From positions 99,916 to 163,915 of the forward strand of contig NMRA01000671.1 in NCBI GenBank assembly GCA_002633005.1: 64,000 bases of DNA. Direction: 5' to 3'. The DNA comes from Phoronis australis. Taxonomy: Eukaryota > Phoronida > Phoronidae. Below are positions 34,801 through 49,800 of this stretch, one piece after another; positions within the stretch are counted from its first letter, which is position 1; every line of letters begins with the position of its first letter. A program made the translations under genes and the position numbers. The notes below the pieces were generated by a model. The model was not told the origin of the DNA. It worked only from the letters and a program-made list of their open reading frames with translations, and made no database searches.

Positions 34801-37800
34801 GCCCCCTAGTGGCAATTTTATTTTTTTACGTTCACCTCTGTATCCGAGTCTTCACAAGTCCTCAACGGATTTTCATGAAATTTGATATGTAGGCACCTAT
34901 TAGTGCGATGACGCTATCCTCCCGTTTTCGGATGGATTCGACCTAGTTTGCGACACCCAGTGGCCATTTTTACTGTTTTTGAGTCTGTTTTTGGCGTCCA
35001 CCCCTCTATCAGCCAAACCGCTATAAGTATGATTGTGAAAATTGGCATGTATGTTCTTACTATGAAGAGGACGGTTGACACTGAATTTCCCATGACTTTG
35101 ATTACTGTGGCGCCTCCTAGTGGCAGTTTTTTTGCGCCCATGGCTGTATCTCCCAAACCGTTTGGAGGATCTTTACTAAATTAAGCAAGTGTATTTATGT
35201 GATGTTGACAACGGTCGATGACGACTTTAGGATGATTCTGACTATTGGTATGCCTCTAGGGGCAATTTTAGTATTTTACATTGACCTCTGTATTTTCATA
35301 GGTCTTCAGGTGAATACTTTGTGTTACTTCGTGACTATGAAGGAAAAGTTCCAAGCAGAAATTTGTTTCTGGCATTCTAATGCTGTGCTAATCTCGTATG
35401 TTGGTAAATTTGTCTTTAATTCTATGTTTCTGTGGTGCTTTAAGCAACTGATGTATAGGATGTGCTTGTATTATGAAGATCACTCACATTTTGCACCTAG
35501 CCTATTGAGGAGACAATGACCATGCCTTTCCATTTTGCAAAGTACAACATACTACACATATGCCCTCTACTGGCCACTTGATGGTACCAATAAATTCTCC
35601 TAGAAGGATACCTTATACGGTGCAATTATGGGCGCATTTCAACGCTCTGCGTTGCTCTTGTTATTATTGTGTTCACTGCAGATGTGAAGGAACATTATGT
35701 TTTACGGCCGAAAGCTCCCATTTTTGGAATTATTTTTAAATGGTATTCAACATTATTAGGTCTGACTTTAGCTAAAGAAAAACACAATAGCATGTGTTTT
35801 TGTGAGTTGTTCACATAATCATCAATTCTTGCTGTTGTCTGCTAGACATTTACCGAAATGAAGACTTGTGACTTAATGAGATAAATGCGTTTAACAATTC
35901 TAATATAGCACTTGGCTACGACAAGGAAGTTTTGGGCTCCCATTCGGCGTTGGGCCTGATTTTGCAAATTATTTTTTCTCTCTGATAATGCCACTTTAAA
36001 GTTTTCCGCACTCCATTAACCTCTACAGGCTTCACCAACCCATCCGTAGGAATTCAAAAGTTTTGCTGTCACTGGACCTATCCTTTTGTACTTGTAGGTG
36101 CACTGCGAGGTTATGGCACATTTCAATAAGACTGGGCGTCCAACCGAATGGATCAAAAGTTCGCCTTTTTGGGCAGGGTTAGAGGTGAGTGTGTCAAATA
36201 GGCAATGAATTTCCTTGTCAATACAGTTTGGTCACCCGTATCGTAGGTACCGTCGTGAAATGTCACAAGCGCAAAGCAAATAACATGGGAGTACCTAGAT
36301 TTGGTGTTAACCTGTAAAAATATACGGCTTTGCACCGATGTACGTAAAAACGAGTTCAAATAAAATGTCTTTTTGGGTCAACTGAATCATCATACGGTGC
36401 TAGAGAAATTGTCGTTCTTTTCTTATTCTACTCTTAAATTCGTGGTGCAATCTTATGCGTCGGCTTTAGTGCCACGAAATCGTGTGCCTATTGGGCATTA
36501 ATTTCGCCGATTCTTCAACCAACTTTTCTTCTTCCACGAGTTTATTTACGTGTCACAACAAAACATTGAAAAGGATTTCGCTTCGTTTAACGTCTGTTTC
36601 ATGAACTTTTTCTGTCTGTCTCAACACGGAATAAAATTGGGTGTCTTAGCCCCGTTTCATGAAATGAAAGCCAAAGTTAAGGCCTGATAGTAGGAACTAA
36701 ACTTTTCATTAATGATTTCAGAACAAACACTCAGAAAATAAAAGTCACTTCTTTTCTTAATCAAATGATTTTAAGACCTAATTGTGTGTTGTTGAATAAC
36801 TCCTTGCATGTACATGTAATATATTAGTTCTAAGATGAGCTGAGCAGATACATGTATCGGGCTATTCCCGGCGACAAGCGGCGGCCACAAGTCGGTGTGC
36901 ATAAAGAATGACCAATGCAATTGTCTGGTTTGTTTACTAATTTGGATGTGAAATCGCTGATTGCCTATAACCGTACCTCCAAAGTCAGGATTGAACAATA
37001 ACACGACAAAATGAAAATTTATGTATTGCAATTAGGCTTGATTTGATAACTACAATACTTATAACTCAGTTGAGCAAACAACTGGAAATGTAATCTTCGG
37101 CGGTAAGTCCCAGGTTAGCAAACTAACAATAGGATACATTGGCAACGCGCGGAACCGCTGTATTTTTAACCTCACATAGCACGCTCCTGACACGAGAAAA
37201 TGCCTCGGTATAGATGGTACACTGTATAGCAAAAATGTATAATTAGTTAATCTCATAAAAAAAACATTGGATTTTTTTCTGCAGTAAGTTACTTCGCTGT
37301 GGAGAATAGGTATCATTAGCCGAAAGACTAATATAAAGAATCTCTGCTATCCTCTGAACTACAGACAAAATAGTCATCTTCCCAGTATTAGGTTTATTTA
37401 GTGCTAAGTATATTGCTCAATGAAATGCTTTCGAAATATGTGGACAAGTAATATGCATTGGCAGCAGAACAATATGGTTTAGAAAAGGTAGATCTTGCGT
37501 TGATCACCGGTTTCGTTTACCATGAATAGTTTCAGTAGGTCAAATATAAAAAAATCAGTATTCTCTGATTTCGTGAACGTGCAGAAGGCATTTGACAGTT
37601 TGGACAGAAACGATCTGTTTTAGAGATGATTCAGATGTGTAATGTAGATTGAATTATATCGTATTGTAAAAGGTTTATATATATGCACACACGTCAAACA
37701 AGGGGATCCATTGTCACCTACTCTTTTCTCCGTGGTTATAAATGATCTCCTGAAAGCATTGAACGCAGGTAGCAAAGGTATTGATGTCGTTACACATAAT

Positions 37801-40800
37801 TTGCCATGTCTGATAGACGCTGATGATATGGTTCTCCTCTGAATGCCGTATACGTGAAACTCAATTTCAACAAAACGAATAGCATGCACTTTTGGAGGAA
37901 ATGTATACCCAGAGGTACAAGTAGAGTTACTAAAAGTTCGGGAATTCTATAACTGAGCATATCAACTGTTATAAAAATTCAGCTCGAATGAAGACGCAAA
38001 CTGTAACGTATGCAAGTTGAGTTTTTACACTTTTCAGCAGATACCTGGGAAATATAAAGCAACTCGTGTGAATCGACCGTCATTTGATGGTTGTCAAATT
38101 AAGTTCAAAAGATCAACAGCCGAGAAGATCCTTCACGATGCCTTACATGTAAAAGCATGTTGTGTAAATAGGGCACGGGATAAAGCACTGTAGTAAGTGG
38201 GGGCCAATGGCCCCCAGTCCGTACTGTGTGCGCCGCCCATGCCCATTCCCTTGGACATTGCAGCACTGGAATAATCGATCGTGACTTAGAAATATGCGTT
38301 ATGTTTTTGTGGTATAAGACAGCAAACGTGAAAATTGACAACGCTATGAATTGCCAAAGGACGACCACCTCTTTACTTTCTGCAAAGTAGTTTTTGAGTC
38401 ACCTACATGTAGTTATCGAACCTTAACTTGTTTCTGGGGTTACTCGTGCTACACATGATTCGCCTGGCACGTGTATTGAATACGTGATTTAAGTGGGTGA
38501 ACTAAGCCGTGCACACCACTACACACCTGCACATCAAAACAGGACAATGACACTCCTAAATTAAATAGTATATCGGCTTGAATCTGTTAAGCACCCGGGG
38601 GCGGCACACCATATGGGGCTGAAGGGGTTCAGCCTCCCCCCACTCACATGTAGTGCTGCACCTCCCATGCCATGGGCGGCACACCATAAGGGGATGGGCT
38701 ATAGCCCCGCTTAGTTCAGTGCTGCGCTGCCTATCCACATGGGCAGCGCACGATAAGGCCCCGAGGGACTAAAGTCCTCTTATAGTCGGTGGGCCAGAAT
38801 TTGTAGGGCCTCTAGAAAATAGTTTTTGTGAGTACTTTAGGGGGGCAATTTTATTTTGGTGTTTTCTAATTCATTTATTAGATTGTTTTCAAAATCTAAA
38901 TAGTTGCCACATATAAAGTTCCACATTTTTGAGAAATTTGAGTTTGAAGTTACCTAATAATCACCAAAGAGCTTAGTAAACTTATATTTGTAAAAACAAC
39001 AGTTTTGGTGACTTTTTGTAAAACAAGTAGTATGGTCCCATCAGTGCCATTGTATTGAACAATATTACACTCGCATTACATGTTTTACTATTGTAGATTA
39101 ATTGTAAACAGTGAAATTTAAAAAATGTAAAGAGACACCTAGTGGCAAAAATGCAAACTAAGTCTGGATGTTACTAGGAAGTTATTCTGGCATTGTCTGG
39201 CAACAAAAATAACACAAAACACTTGAGACTGGTCAAAATTTGTGCCTCAATGACAAAAACATTGACTAATGGTGTAAAATACAGCTTGTTTGCAAAATAC
39301 ACCAGAAATACGTTATAGTACAAAAATAATATAGTGGAATGTTCTCTGTGAATGTGCACACAGACTGTATGAAAATAATAGATTATTCTGACAGTGTTTA
39401 TCAAGCAGTATGAGACAAATACATGACAATGATCAAAGTATGTACTTTCTATGACTTAATCAACAAATAAAATTAACTTTTTAATAGAAAAAATGACATA
39501 GCGAGGTTGGAGGTCTATTTAGGTTGACTTGTCAAAGAGCTATCCAATGTTATGCAGTCAGTGTTGCTGATGTTACTACAGTTGTCACAGCTGCACATTT
39601 CTGTACAGTTTGACCCAGCACTGCAGCACAAACTCAGTTTCCCAGCACACATGTTCTTTTTGCACTTGCAGCGTTCATCGTTTAGTACTGTCAATGGAGA
39701 TGCAGGCATTGTCATAATTTTAACTGCAAAGAGTCACCGCCAAGGAGCCAACTATGGTCTATTAGAGAGGGTACAGCACTGCACACTGGTGATTGGCCGC
39801 AGGCAATGAAGGGTCAAACACTAAGTCCTTGTTTTGAGGCTGGCAGGATTTGGGCAAACGTTTGATTCAAAATATGTTTTAATGGGCTGTGTTAATTAGA
39901 GTCAGCAAGTACACTAGCCTCAATTCAATTTCGTATCTCTTAGTCGGGCACAATTTGAACTACAACAGTGAGTAGCTTCAACAATATTTCTTAAGATTGC
40001 CTGTCCAAATAACTTTATGCACACCAGCTTTCTGAAGAACAGCTTCAAAGTCTTGCTTTAGTTTTGAAAGGCAAATGACATCTCCATTTGCTAGAAGCTT
40101 TGATTCAAACAAAACTGTAGAAAAACATCTCTGAAAACTGTAGATTCGTCACTCTTCACAATCTTTGTCTTTCTATTTTTTATAGCATGATGATATGTGG
40201 TACTTGGCTTCTAAGACACAAGGTCTTTATCTTTGAATTTCATTTGCATATTCAGGGCTCTGGACTGAGCTGTTGCTTGCAATACAAGTCCAACTGAAAA
40301 AAACCCGAACTGTTAACACTAATTCAACATTCAACTATGAGTGAGTTGGCATGCAACTTTTCAGACGGACTTATCAGGAACTGATCCACCACCAGCCTAA
40401 CAAATTTACATGCCGTCTGATCTGTCGCCTTAAAATGTTGATCATCTAATAATTAGATTAGTTGATGCAATTGAAAATAAATCAGCTGATATACCAGTGC
40501 AGTGATTGAAATTTAAATTTTTTAAATCAGATGCCCAAACCATAGTCAATCGATTTACACTTAAAGTAATCGACGTTTGACGAAATGGACAGTGGCTTCC
40601 CACGTCCCCAAATTACGACGACGACGATGGTCACTTAGGCACTTTAATTTAATTATCATTGCAGCTACCTAAGTAATTATTGTTCACAAAAAATTGAGAA
40701 GAGGTCCCCCCTATCCCAGGACTACGGCAGGGGATGACGGCCACTTGGGCATGCTGTTTGCAACCATCTACTCCATTTAACCTTCTCAAAACTTTTTGAC

Positions 40801-43800
40801 TTAAAGTGCTTTAAAATCACACCCACAGTATAACGCCATATGATTATCCCTTAGTGCAAGCAGTGTCGATATGGCAACTGAACAATGGAGTGTTCGAAAA
40901 ATAGGATAGCAGGAGTATTTGTTTAAACTGGGAACAAATGAAAGCATTAACGACCTCCTCAGAGGCATCTCTCTACGCGGTGCTAATAGGAACATAATTT
41001 GCCGAAAAGCATCCGGCATATGGAGTACCTATGGTATGATCACCGTCTCTAATGGGTCAGCGGTATTGTCTAAGGCCTAGGCAGCGAAGGGGCTGAACAA
41101 GTTAAAAAAACAATTGGTGATAATACTGAAACACACCTGGAAAACACCAAGATGCACCTTTCAAAAACACGTACCTGTATTTGAAAGCTATACTTCTTGC
41201 TCTTTCTTGAAATATGGTCCATAATATACTTTTCCTGCTAACAAATGATGCACTCATGTTTCCGAATGTTCCTATCTTGTTCACGTAAATTGGGTGTTTC
41301 AGATATTGGAAGTATAATTGATTTTCTTGGGAAATCTTGAATAACATCTGTATCACTTTCACCAACTTCAGCTTTAGTACTACTGCTGGTGCCTTGAAAC
41401 GTTGCTATGCCGTTCTATGTCCTTTTTGGTCTGACACTTGGTCCTCTAGTCTACAGCACTCAGCAGTATACTATGTAGGCTATACCAGGCCATTCAGCTG
41501 TTTTCTTCACAAACGTTTGTGACACCTCTTCTTCTTTTTATCTACTGATCTACAGAGTTCCACAGTCCATCAGCTTTCGTCAGGAAGCTTTCCTAAGCTT
41601 CTTTTTGCTCTGGCATCATAATTTTGTGCTGTTTGATAAACCTTGAATTATACAGGCATCACTCTCCATGAGAGCAGTAAGTAACTAAGCACAATAATAC
41701 AATCTGGCTTTCTGATTGGTCAATTCAATAGAAAAGCGCCACCAAGTGGCAGGAATGTGCATCATATTTTGTGCAACAAAAACACCTTTTTTTAAAAAAA
41801 ATGTGCAAGTGTAGACGTGGGAACTTTTTGGAATTTGATTTATAGGTATATTATCTAGCCACATAGAAAAAACTAGGTTGCCCCCCCCCCCCAAAGTACT
41901 CACAAGGATGAACGCTATGAGATCTGGCCCACCGACTATTACTTACTTCAGTGTTGCGTCGCCCAATGAGGTATATAGCTAAAGACGACACGACTATTCT
42001 CACAAGCCCGACAGCGCGTGACACGAGGTCCACCATATTCATGATGAATACAATGTAAACAAAAGCACGGTGGTCCTATGTAAACCGGGTAATTATCAGA
42101 ATAACATTTGAAATTTTAAATACTATCGAGGTTTTAAAACATTATTAACATAAAGCAATATGCACCTATGACCTACGAATTGCTTAAACGGTCATACATT
42201 TATAAACCAATGTAACACAAAATTTCTTCTGCTTTGGCTGAAATTGTCACGGAGTTCTGCTAGGGCCTGGAAGATTTTGCCAGTTCAGTCGAAAAGACAA
42301 CCACGGAAATGTATACAGTTTAGAAAATGGTATTTTCAGTGATTAACCTTTTTCGTCGTTATAATTGCATAGTACCTATTTTTCCTGTTTTGATTTTCTT
42401 TGTTTATTTACCCTCTAAGGGTCCAGGTTCATATTTTAATGGCACAGGTTCACTACAGAACAGCTGTAAATTATTGTTGCATAGAGAGATTACAAACTTG
42501 ACTGATCGTTTCAGTGATTGTTCGTTGGCTACTTTGGGCGATCTCAATGCCACAACAGGGAATCTGGTAGGCTTAATTTTAGGTGACAGCCCAAAATATT
42601 TGCCATGCCAGGACTAGTATGAAACGGATACATTTGGTTTGCCTAGGAATTCTAAGGACGAAAACTCTCATTCAGTTATGTCACGAACTTTGTATTCATA
42701 TTGTCAACGATCGTTTCCCCGGTGACACTAAGGGTGAGTTTACCTGTCTGTCGGGAGGCGGACGTACATATAGATTATGTATTATTATCTACTCAACTAT
42801 TTGATTTAGTTGAGGATTCTTTTTTTTAATGAATGGGATGAATCTGATCATCTACCAGTTATTTGTAAGTTTAGGTGTTGTAGGTCAGAGATCAACCCTG
42901 CTATGGTTCCATTGTTACACCCGCACAGCCAGATTCTGTGGGAGAACTCAAATGCACTGGCATTCTCTCGGGTTTTTTCAACTGGTGCTGAGAATTGTAC
43001 GGAAGCCATGGATCGTTATGTGGCTGGTGGCAATCTAGATAATGCGGTCAGATCCATAATGGATTTTGTGTCGCAGTAGGCCGTATCAATTATGAAAACT
43101 CGCACATCTACTAATAGTCAGACTAATGTAAATCGAAATTCGGCCACAAAGCAGCCACCCCGGTGGGATGATGAATTGGCTTCGGCCAAGCGAGTACAAA
43201 TATGGTCTTCAAAGCTGTTTCGTAAAAACTCATCTGTCTTTTACCTTAACGCGTATAAAGTAAAGAAGAAAGCTTTCTGTGATCTGTTTAAACAGAACGA
43301 GAAATGATATGAAGCCCAACGTATTGAAGCCATTAAACATTCCAAAATAACCCTAAGGAGATCTGGCAAGTAATTAAATCCAATATTTAGACATCTCGCA
43401 TATCTTCTACAATTCGTCCGCAGATATGGTGCGACTATTTTAAGCATTTGTTGAATCAAAATTGCGCTACTGACGAGTCTTTGAGACACTTTGCCACGCA
43501 GGAAATGATTGAACATGATATTTAATGTGTAAAGTGTTGTAACAATTTCCCATCTCATCTTAATACTGATTTCTTGCCTTCTGAAAAGTATGAGGCCATT
43601 GAACAATTGCCTGATGGCAAGGCTGGGGGTTATGATGGCGTGATTTTTGAAATGCTGAAGTGCACTAAGGTAACAATAGTGCCAGTCTTGCATAAGTTAT
43701 TTCATGCAATTTTTGATTATGGGTATTGTCCTCAGACTTGGTGTGACACAGTGCTTACTTCGGCACATAAACAAGGTAATATCAATGACGAAAATAACTA

Positions 43801-46800
43801 TAGAGATATCTGCTTGCTGTCTGCATTGGGGAAACTTTTTACCAAACTTTTAAATAATCGTCTTTATAACTGGGCTGAAAATAATAATAAACTTTATGAG
43901 TCTCAAGCTAGCTTAAGAAAAGGCTACTCCAAGAGTGTTTGCACTTCAAGCTATGTGTCACAAGTACATGTATTTGAGTAGGCAGGGTGGGAGATTTTAC
44001 TGTGCCTTTGTAGATTTCCTGAAGGCATTCGATCGAATCCCCCATAGTTTACTCTTCCATAGATTGAAAAACATTGAATATGTGCATGGTAAAATTTTCA
44101 ACATAATTCGCTCTATGTATAGTAAGTTGCGCACTTGTGTGAAAACTCAAGATGTTCTTACAGAGTTCTTTGATTGTACTGTTGGTACTCTTCAGGGTTG
44201 CATGGTCAGCTCTTTATTATTTGTGTTGTATTTAAATGAATATTTGGATCAACTGAGTGCGAAAAGTAATATTAATAGCACATATCTCAGCGAACAAGTG
44301 CCAAGACTTAACTCCCTGCTGCACGCAGACGACATAGTGTTATATTCCTCTAAGCCATCAACTTACTACGCAGGCTTAATTGTTTGGCATAACTTTGCGA
44401 ATCATGGGGCATGCAAATAAACTTGATGAAAACTAAAGTCGTTTTCAGAAATGGCGGTTCCCTTAGACGATATGAGAAATGGTTTTACAATGGAACATTG
44501 GTTGATGTGGTGTCTCATTACAAATACCTTGGACTACTTATTACTCCAAAAGTTTTGTGGACCAAAGCCATAAAGGCATTATCTAGTCAACCAAATAAAG
44601 GTGCCTCTGCAATTTGTAAATTAAAGCGAAGATGTCGTGATCTGCCCCCGTCAATAGCCTTTCACCTGTTTGATAAAATAGTTAACCCCTTTCTGTGTTA
44701 CGGCAATGAGATATGGGGCTTTAAGGAATACGAAGAATTGGAAAATGTACGCATTTTAGAAGTGGGCAGTTGTTGTTCAAACTCTGCAGTTATGGGAGAA
44801 TGTGGTCGATTCCCATTGTCTTCTAAATATTTTATTCCCTGTGTAAAATACTGGTTCAAAATACTGGAAATGCCTGGTAATCGTGGGGTAACAGCTGCAT
44901 ATGATATGCTTTTTCAGTAAGGTCTGACTGGAAGTTCGTCATATAATCGGGCAAGTTTTGTATGGAAACTTCTGTCTGTGTATGGTTTTTCAGATGTATG
45001 GATTAATCAGGGTGTGGTAAACCAAGCGTATTTCTTGACAGTTTTTTCTCAATGTCTCAACGACTGTTATTTGCAAGGCTGGTAATCGGATATCGAATGT
45101 AACGCAAAACTGCCTTACTATGTAAGGTATAAACCAATGTCTAGTCTAGAGAATTATCTAGAAATAGTATTCCATGTGTTTTTATCCAGTCTCTGACTCG
45201 ATTGCGATGTTCAAATCATTTGTTACTAGTGGAAAGAGGTGGCCACACAAATATTCCCTATGAAAACAGGTTGTGTGAGTTATGTAATTCTGGGTGTGTA
45301 GAGAACGAATACAACGTTGTGCTAGTTTGTAGTGGGTACCAAGACCTTCAGGTTAAGTACTTAAGTGATCGTTTTGTCATTCTCCGACATCTAAATTTGA
45401 ATCTCTCATGAGAACTCTGGATATCCTACTTATAAATTTCGTCCATCCCGTTCTAAAGCGCCACAATTTACATGTATTATCCACTTTGAAACGTGGCACC
45501 TTAAAATGTTTTGTCTTGTACATGATATACTTTGGGCCTATGGCCATGCGTATATGTCTCAATAAATCACAATTTTTCAGTCGTTTATAAACAGACAAGA
45601 CGATCAGCTGTCACCACTGCATTCCCAAAATTTTTAAGATGGGTCTAAAATTGTTTGACTCGACGCCGCTTGATTTATTCTAACAAAAAGATTTGAGGCA
45701 TGCGTTCGCATGAAACACTTGAACACTAAGTAGGAAATAAGTTAATAGAAACCCATGGAAATCAATGAGCATACAAACAGCAGTATGCGTGCATGTGAAG
45801 TCGTGTCATTGTATGAAACATTTGACCAATGGAAGTGTACATGCTTGTGAACATGTGCATATTTAAAATTTAGGGCATAGGCCAGTTTGAAGAAAAGTTA
45901 GGAGCAAAATTTTGCAAAACGATAGAGTTATAGAAACTTGCATGGTAACATGAATTTCAATGAAAAAAGAAGAATGCGCGACACCAAAAACACCTTGCAC
46001 TGGTTGGTAAGACACGCATATACATCGCTTAGCCGCGTGCGCCTGTGAACACCACAGCTTGGGCGCCCGAAGCCGGAAGGTCGGAGTATTCATTTGCACA
46101 GACCCGATTTCCCGAAAGGTGATTGGAAATGTCTACCTCACGTTACACCAAGGAATAATAATTACATCAATATGAAGACATTTTTTCAAAAAATAAAACG
46201 CTTCACTGATCCTTTTCTTTAACTATCTGGTATTACTTTTCCTAGTACCTAATTCATCTTAGCGTGGTGAACTGTTAATTTGTACAATTTGAAAAGACCT
46301 GATCTCACAATTCAAACAGTTGTGTCACAGACTTTGTTGTAAAACAACACGCTGCGGCACGTTCTTGTTATCAATTACTACTAATATTAATATTTACACC
46401 AATCAATGTAGGCCGTTTATCTGACAATGATGTGCGAAATCGCAGATTTTTTCTGTCAATAACAAGCGCACTTCCATCTGATTGGCCATTCAGAACGAGT
46501 AGGAAAACAAAAAGGTTCACACAGGAACAACACATTGTCATACTGTAACCATTTCAAACAAAGTTTTGATTTATTGCAAAATGTCACTATCAAGCAGAAA
46601 AACCACACCGTGACAGTAAAAAGGAAATGTCTAGCTGGTACCAAGTTACTGTACCGTACTGGTACACGCACTCCAATTCACCAAAAGTCAAATTTCAAGC
46701 AGCTCTAACTCAATACCTCCATTCAATTGGATCCGTCTTTAGTGGCACACAATTATGTTACTAGTACATTTATATTGACAACACCATGCCACAAAATAAA

Positions 46801-49800
46801 TATGAAAAAACTCAATGGTCCTAAACTCTACCTGCGCTGTCCTACATACACAGGCATAAATACACTGAAAGTATCATAAGACTACAAACAGAACAGCATA
46901 TTTAAATGATTAAGTCTCAAGTAAGACAGTTGTAGATTTTAACAGCATGCCAGGCTATATAACATTTGTCCCATGTCTTGAAGTCTACACACTAAAACAA
47001 CCACATTAATTTTACAGTTTGGAGAGACTTTACTAAAGTTATGCCTAAACTTGTCGGAGTTGAGAAAAAGACCGCATCTTGATCTGTACAATGCTATTTC
47101 GTTATCAACGATAACGAAATAATAGTTTTGTTGCGGTGTTCACGATTTAAATCACGATAATCATTTTAATGATCTACACGTATTTCTTTTTTTAAATGAC
47201 ATAATAGGGAACTGCATTAGTATCTACGCTCAGGCGACGTCTTCGTTTTGTTTTGTTTTGATTCGTGCTTTTGTACTAAATATGTTCTCCTTTGTTAACC
47301 GTGCCATTATCTTCATGTTTTTGCTTTCTTTACTGTTGGTATTTTGCTCAATATTATGATTTTCTTAAATGAACCGGTGCAAATTGGTTCACTTTCTGTG
47401 CTAAATACGTGTATTTAATGTATTGTCATTTACTTGTGTAGCAATATAAAATAACGGCCACGATAAAGGATTTGGTAGCCGGGCTATAGCTCTTATCAGA
47501 ACTTAGTTTAACGCATGCTGCTCTCTTTTCCTATCAGGTTACAAATGATCATATGGAAATACGTGAAGGTACAGAGGTCGTCGTTCAGTTTGCTGCAACC
47601 ATTCCACTGATAGGTGTCAATTGCAATCCAAAGAAAAAAGAGTGTGAAATAGTGTTTCACATCCAAACCTTGGAAAAAGCAGAAGAGAATCCTCAAACAT
47701 GTGTTACAGGCTTTGAACCTAAGATAATTGCCGCCACTTACGATTGTAGTCCAAAATTTATGGCATCGACTTATATCGGTGAACCCGATTTTATGTGGAA
47801 CAAAAACGTTCATGGAAAATTTAACGTATCCATCATGGCTTCGGTGGACGGTCAAAATGTTATGAATCGCAAAGCTACGCTGAAATTGTCTACAAACGTG
47901 CCTAATCCTGACGCGATAACTCGATATTCGGATGCAACTCATCCAGCGTGGCTTCGTCATGTGGTAGCAGATGTTTCGGCAAGTATGATTAACATTTGAA
48001 ATTAGGCAAGATTTGAACTGAATTTGTTCAATTGATTGTTTAAAAGGGTATTTGTCATGGGCAATGACTTTTTACGCTCACTTAGCTTATGAAGAAACAT
48101 CAGAATGTCACAGTGCTGGTCACAGCATCTACATGTACTCACCGGTTCTGCAAAAAACGTGGCATATTGTAGTAGTAAAGGTATCCAATGTATGCTACCA
48201 TGAAGTGCTATCACTGTAACAGGACGCAAGCCGATAATTTAAATGAAATATTCCCAATGCCATCGTGACATATGACAGTCACAGTCGCAAAAATAAAATT
48301 CAAATCCTTTACAAACTACGACATGGATCAGTTTCAACGTTGAGATTGTGGGTTTTTATTGTACAAGGATAAAACCCGAGGTGGTTCGTATAAAAAATAC
48401 ACGTGTTCGGTATGATGTATTAAAAACTTCTGGTGTGACAGTATAAAGCTATTACATATAACTGCCAAGTGAACATATTCGACCAATCAGAATTTGCGCC
48501 AAATACAAAACTAACCAATAGGGAAGAAGCTTGGGCTGGGATGTTTGTAAATACATGTCAAGACTTAAGAATAATAACTTCAAACTTAACATGTACAAGG
48601 AAATACCTAAACTAATAAACCATGAAAAACTGTCATGAACACATTCCAATAGAGATGAGTGTTGCTAGTAATAATTTTCTACCATGACGGCCAAAAATTA
48701 AAAGCATACATTGACAGTTTCGCTGAACCCCAATCGGCTAGATCACAACGATTGGACAGATAGCGCATTATGTTGCATCGATGATGAGCAGTATCGTTAT
48801 CTACCGCTAAGAGTCAGTAGAGTGACACAACCTAAATTTGATCTCGTCTCTGGTCACATTGTAAGGAGTTTCTCTGGAGGTAATTGCCTCCTTAATTGTT
48901 CGTTTCTTATCGTTTAATTTTGAGTCTCTAATCATGATGTCATTCCTGTCTTAGAGTAGGCTAGGCTACGTAGTATATATCTTTCAAGTGATCGATGACC
49001 GCAGAGTTATCACAAACATCAGGTGGTTTACGGCAACGTCTAATGACGATGAATCTGCATTTTGGGTCATGTCATCCAGGTGTTATTTAGCACGTACATG
49101 AAGAGGGCTGCCCGTGTCTTTAAAGGAGAATGCCGCCCGATTTAATTAGTCTTTTTTGCCGTCTTAATCGGTCTATATCCACATCGCCTTGCATACGGTC
49201 GACCTTACCTTGCCAAGAGCTGTCGCATTAACCTGTGAGGAAGGTGAGAAACGACGCTAGCGACGTCAGTGGTTCATATGCAGAGTGAATGCCGCTATGT
49301 TGCGGTGCATCGTTCCCGCCTGTCCGAATTTAGCAGCTGCGAGGAATGCGGGTATATCGTATTTTTTACTTCCTCGAGAGTCCGAAATGCTTAGGAAGTG
49401 GCTCATGGTAGTGAAGAATGAATTGTACGCTGTAAATAGCAACTATGAGGCCGTGAAACATCTCCGTGTCTGTGGCCTGCAGACGTCGACAGTGTCTCAC
49501 GAATGTCGGCTTACCAAATAACTCCATACGTTCCGTTGTCTGAGCTTGCTCACGGCATTTCTCTAGTATTTCTTCATCACTGTATTCCTGTTCGAATAGA
49601 TAGCCTGTAAAACTTAACGATCCACCTGCGAAGTCGGAACTGATGAGCTCTAGCTCGTCCTTAGTAGGGATTGCGAGCTGCCATGTTGGTGTTTATTACT
49701 GAGCGTTCTGTTTCAAAATGAATTATTCTCACCCTAACCAATACTTATATAAAACTGAAACAAAGTCTGTCTCATTAGATGCAATTTGTAATGCCTTTGG

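Larger units (their letters stand above)
33330..47537 (+). other. Intron 4 of the VWDE-like gene (14.2 kb, transposon-rich)
   Basis: It starts gtaagt and ends ttttcctatcag. It holds a 20-bp-period minisatellite, two HINE-like copies, an RT remnant, GC-rich foldbacks, the CXC-type TIR element and a decayed LINE, each listed separately. The stretches 35,662-37,560 and 45,600-47,537 contain nothing recognised. Confidence 0.55.

Noticed and set aside
43241-43693. 150-codon minus-strand ORF
   Set aside because: Antisense to the LINE reverse transcriptase region.
48711-48917. Open frame with a possible donor (cacatt|gtaagg), considered as an extra VWDE-like exon
   Set aside because: No matching acceptor in the right phase was found, the sequence does not resemble the family, and exon 5 joins exon 6 directly in phase 0.
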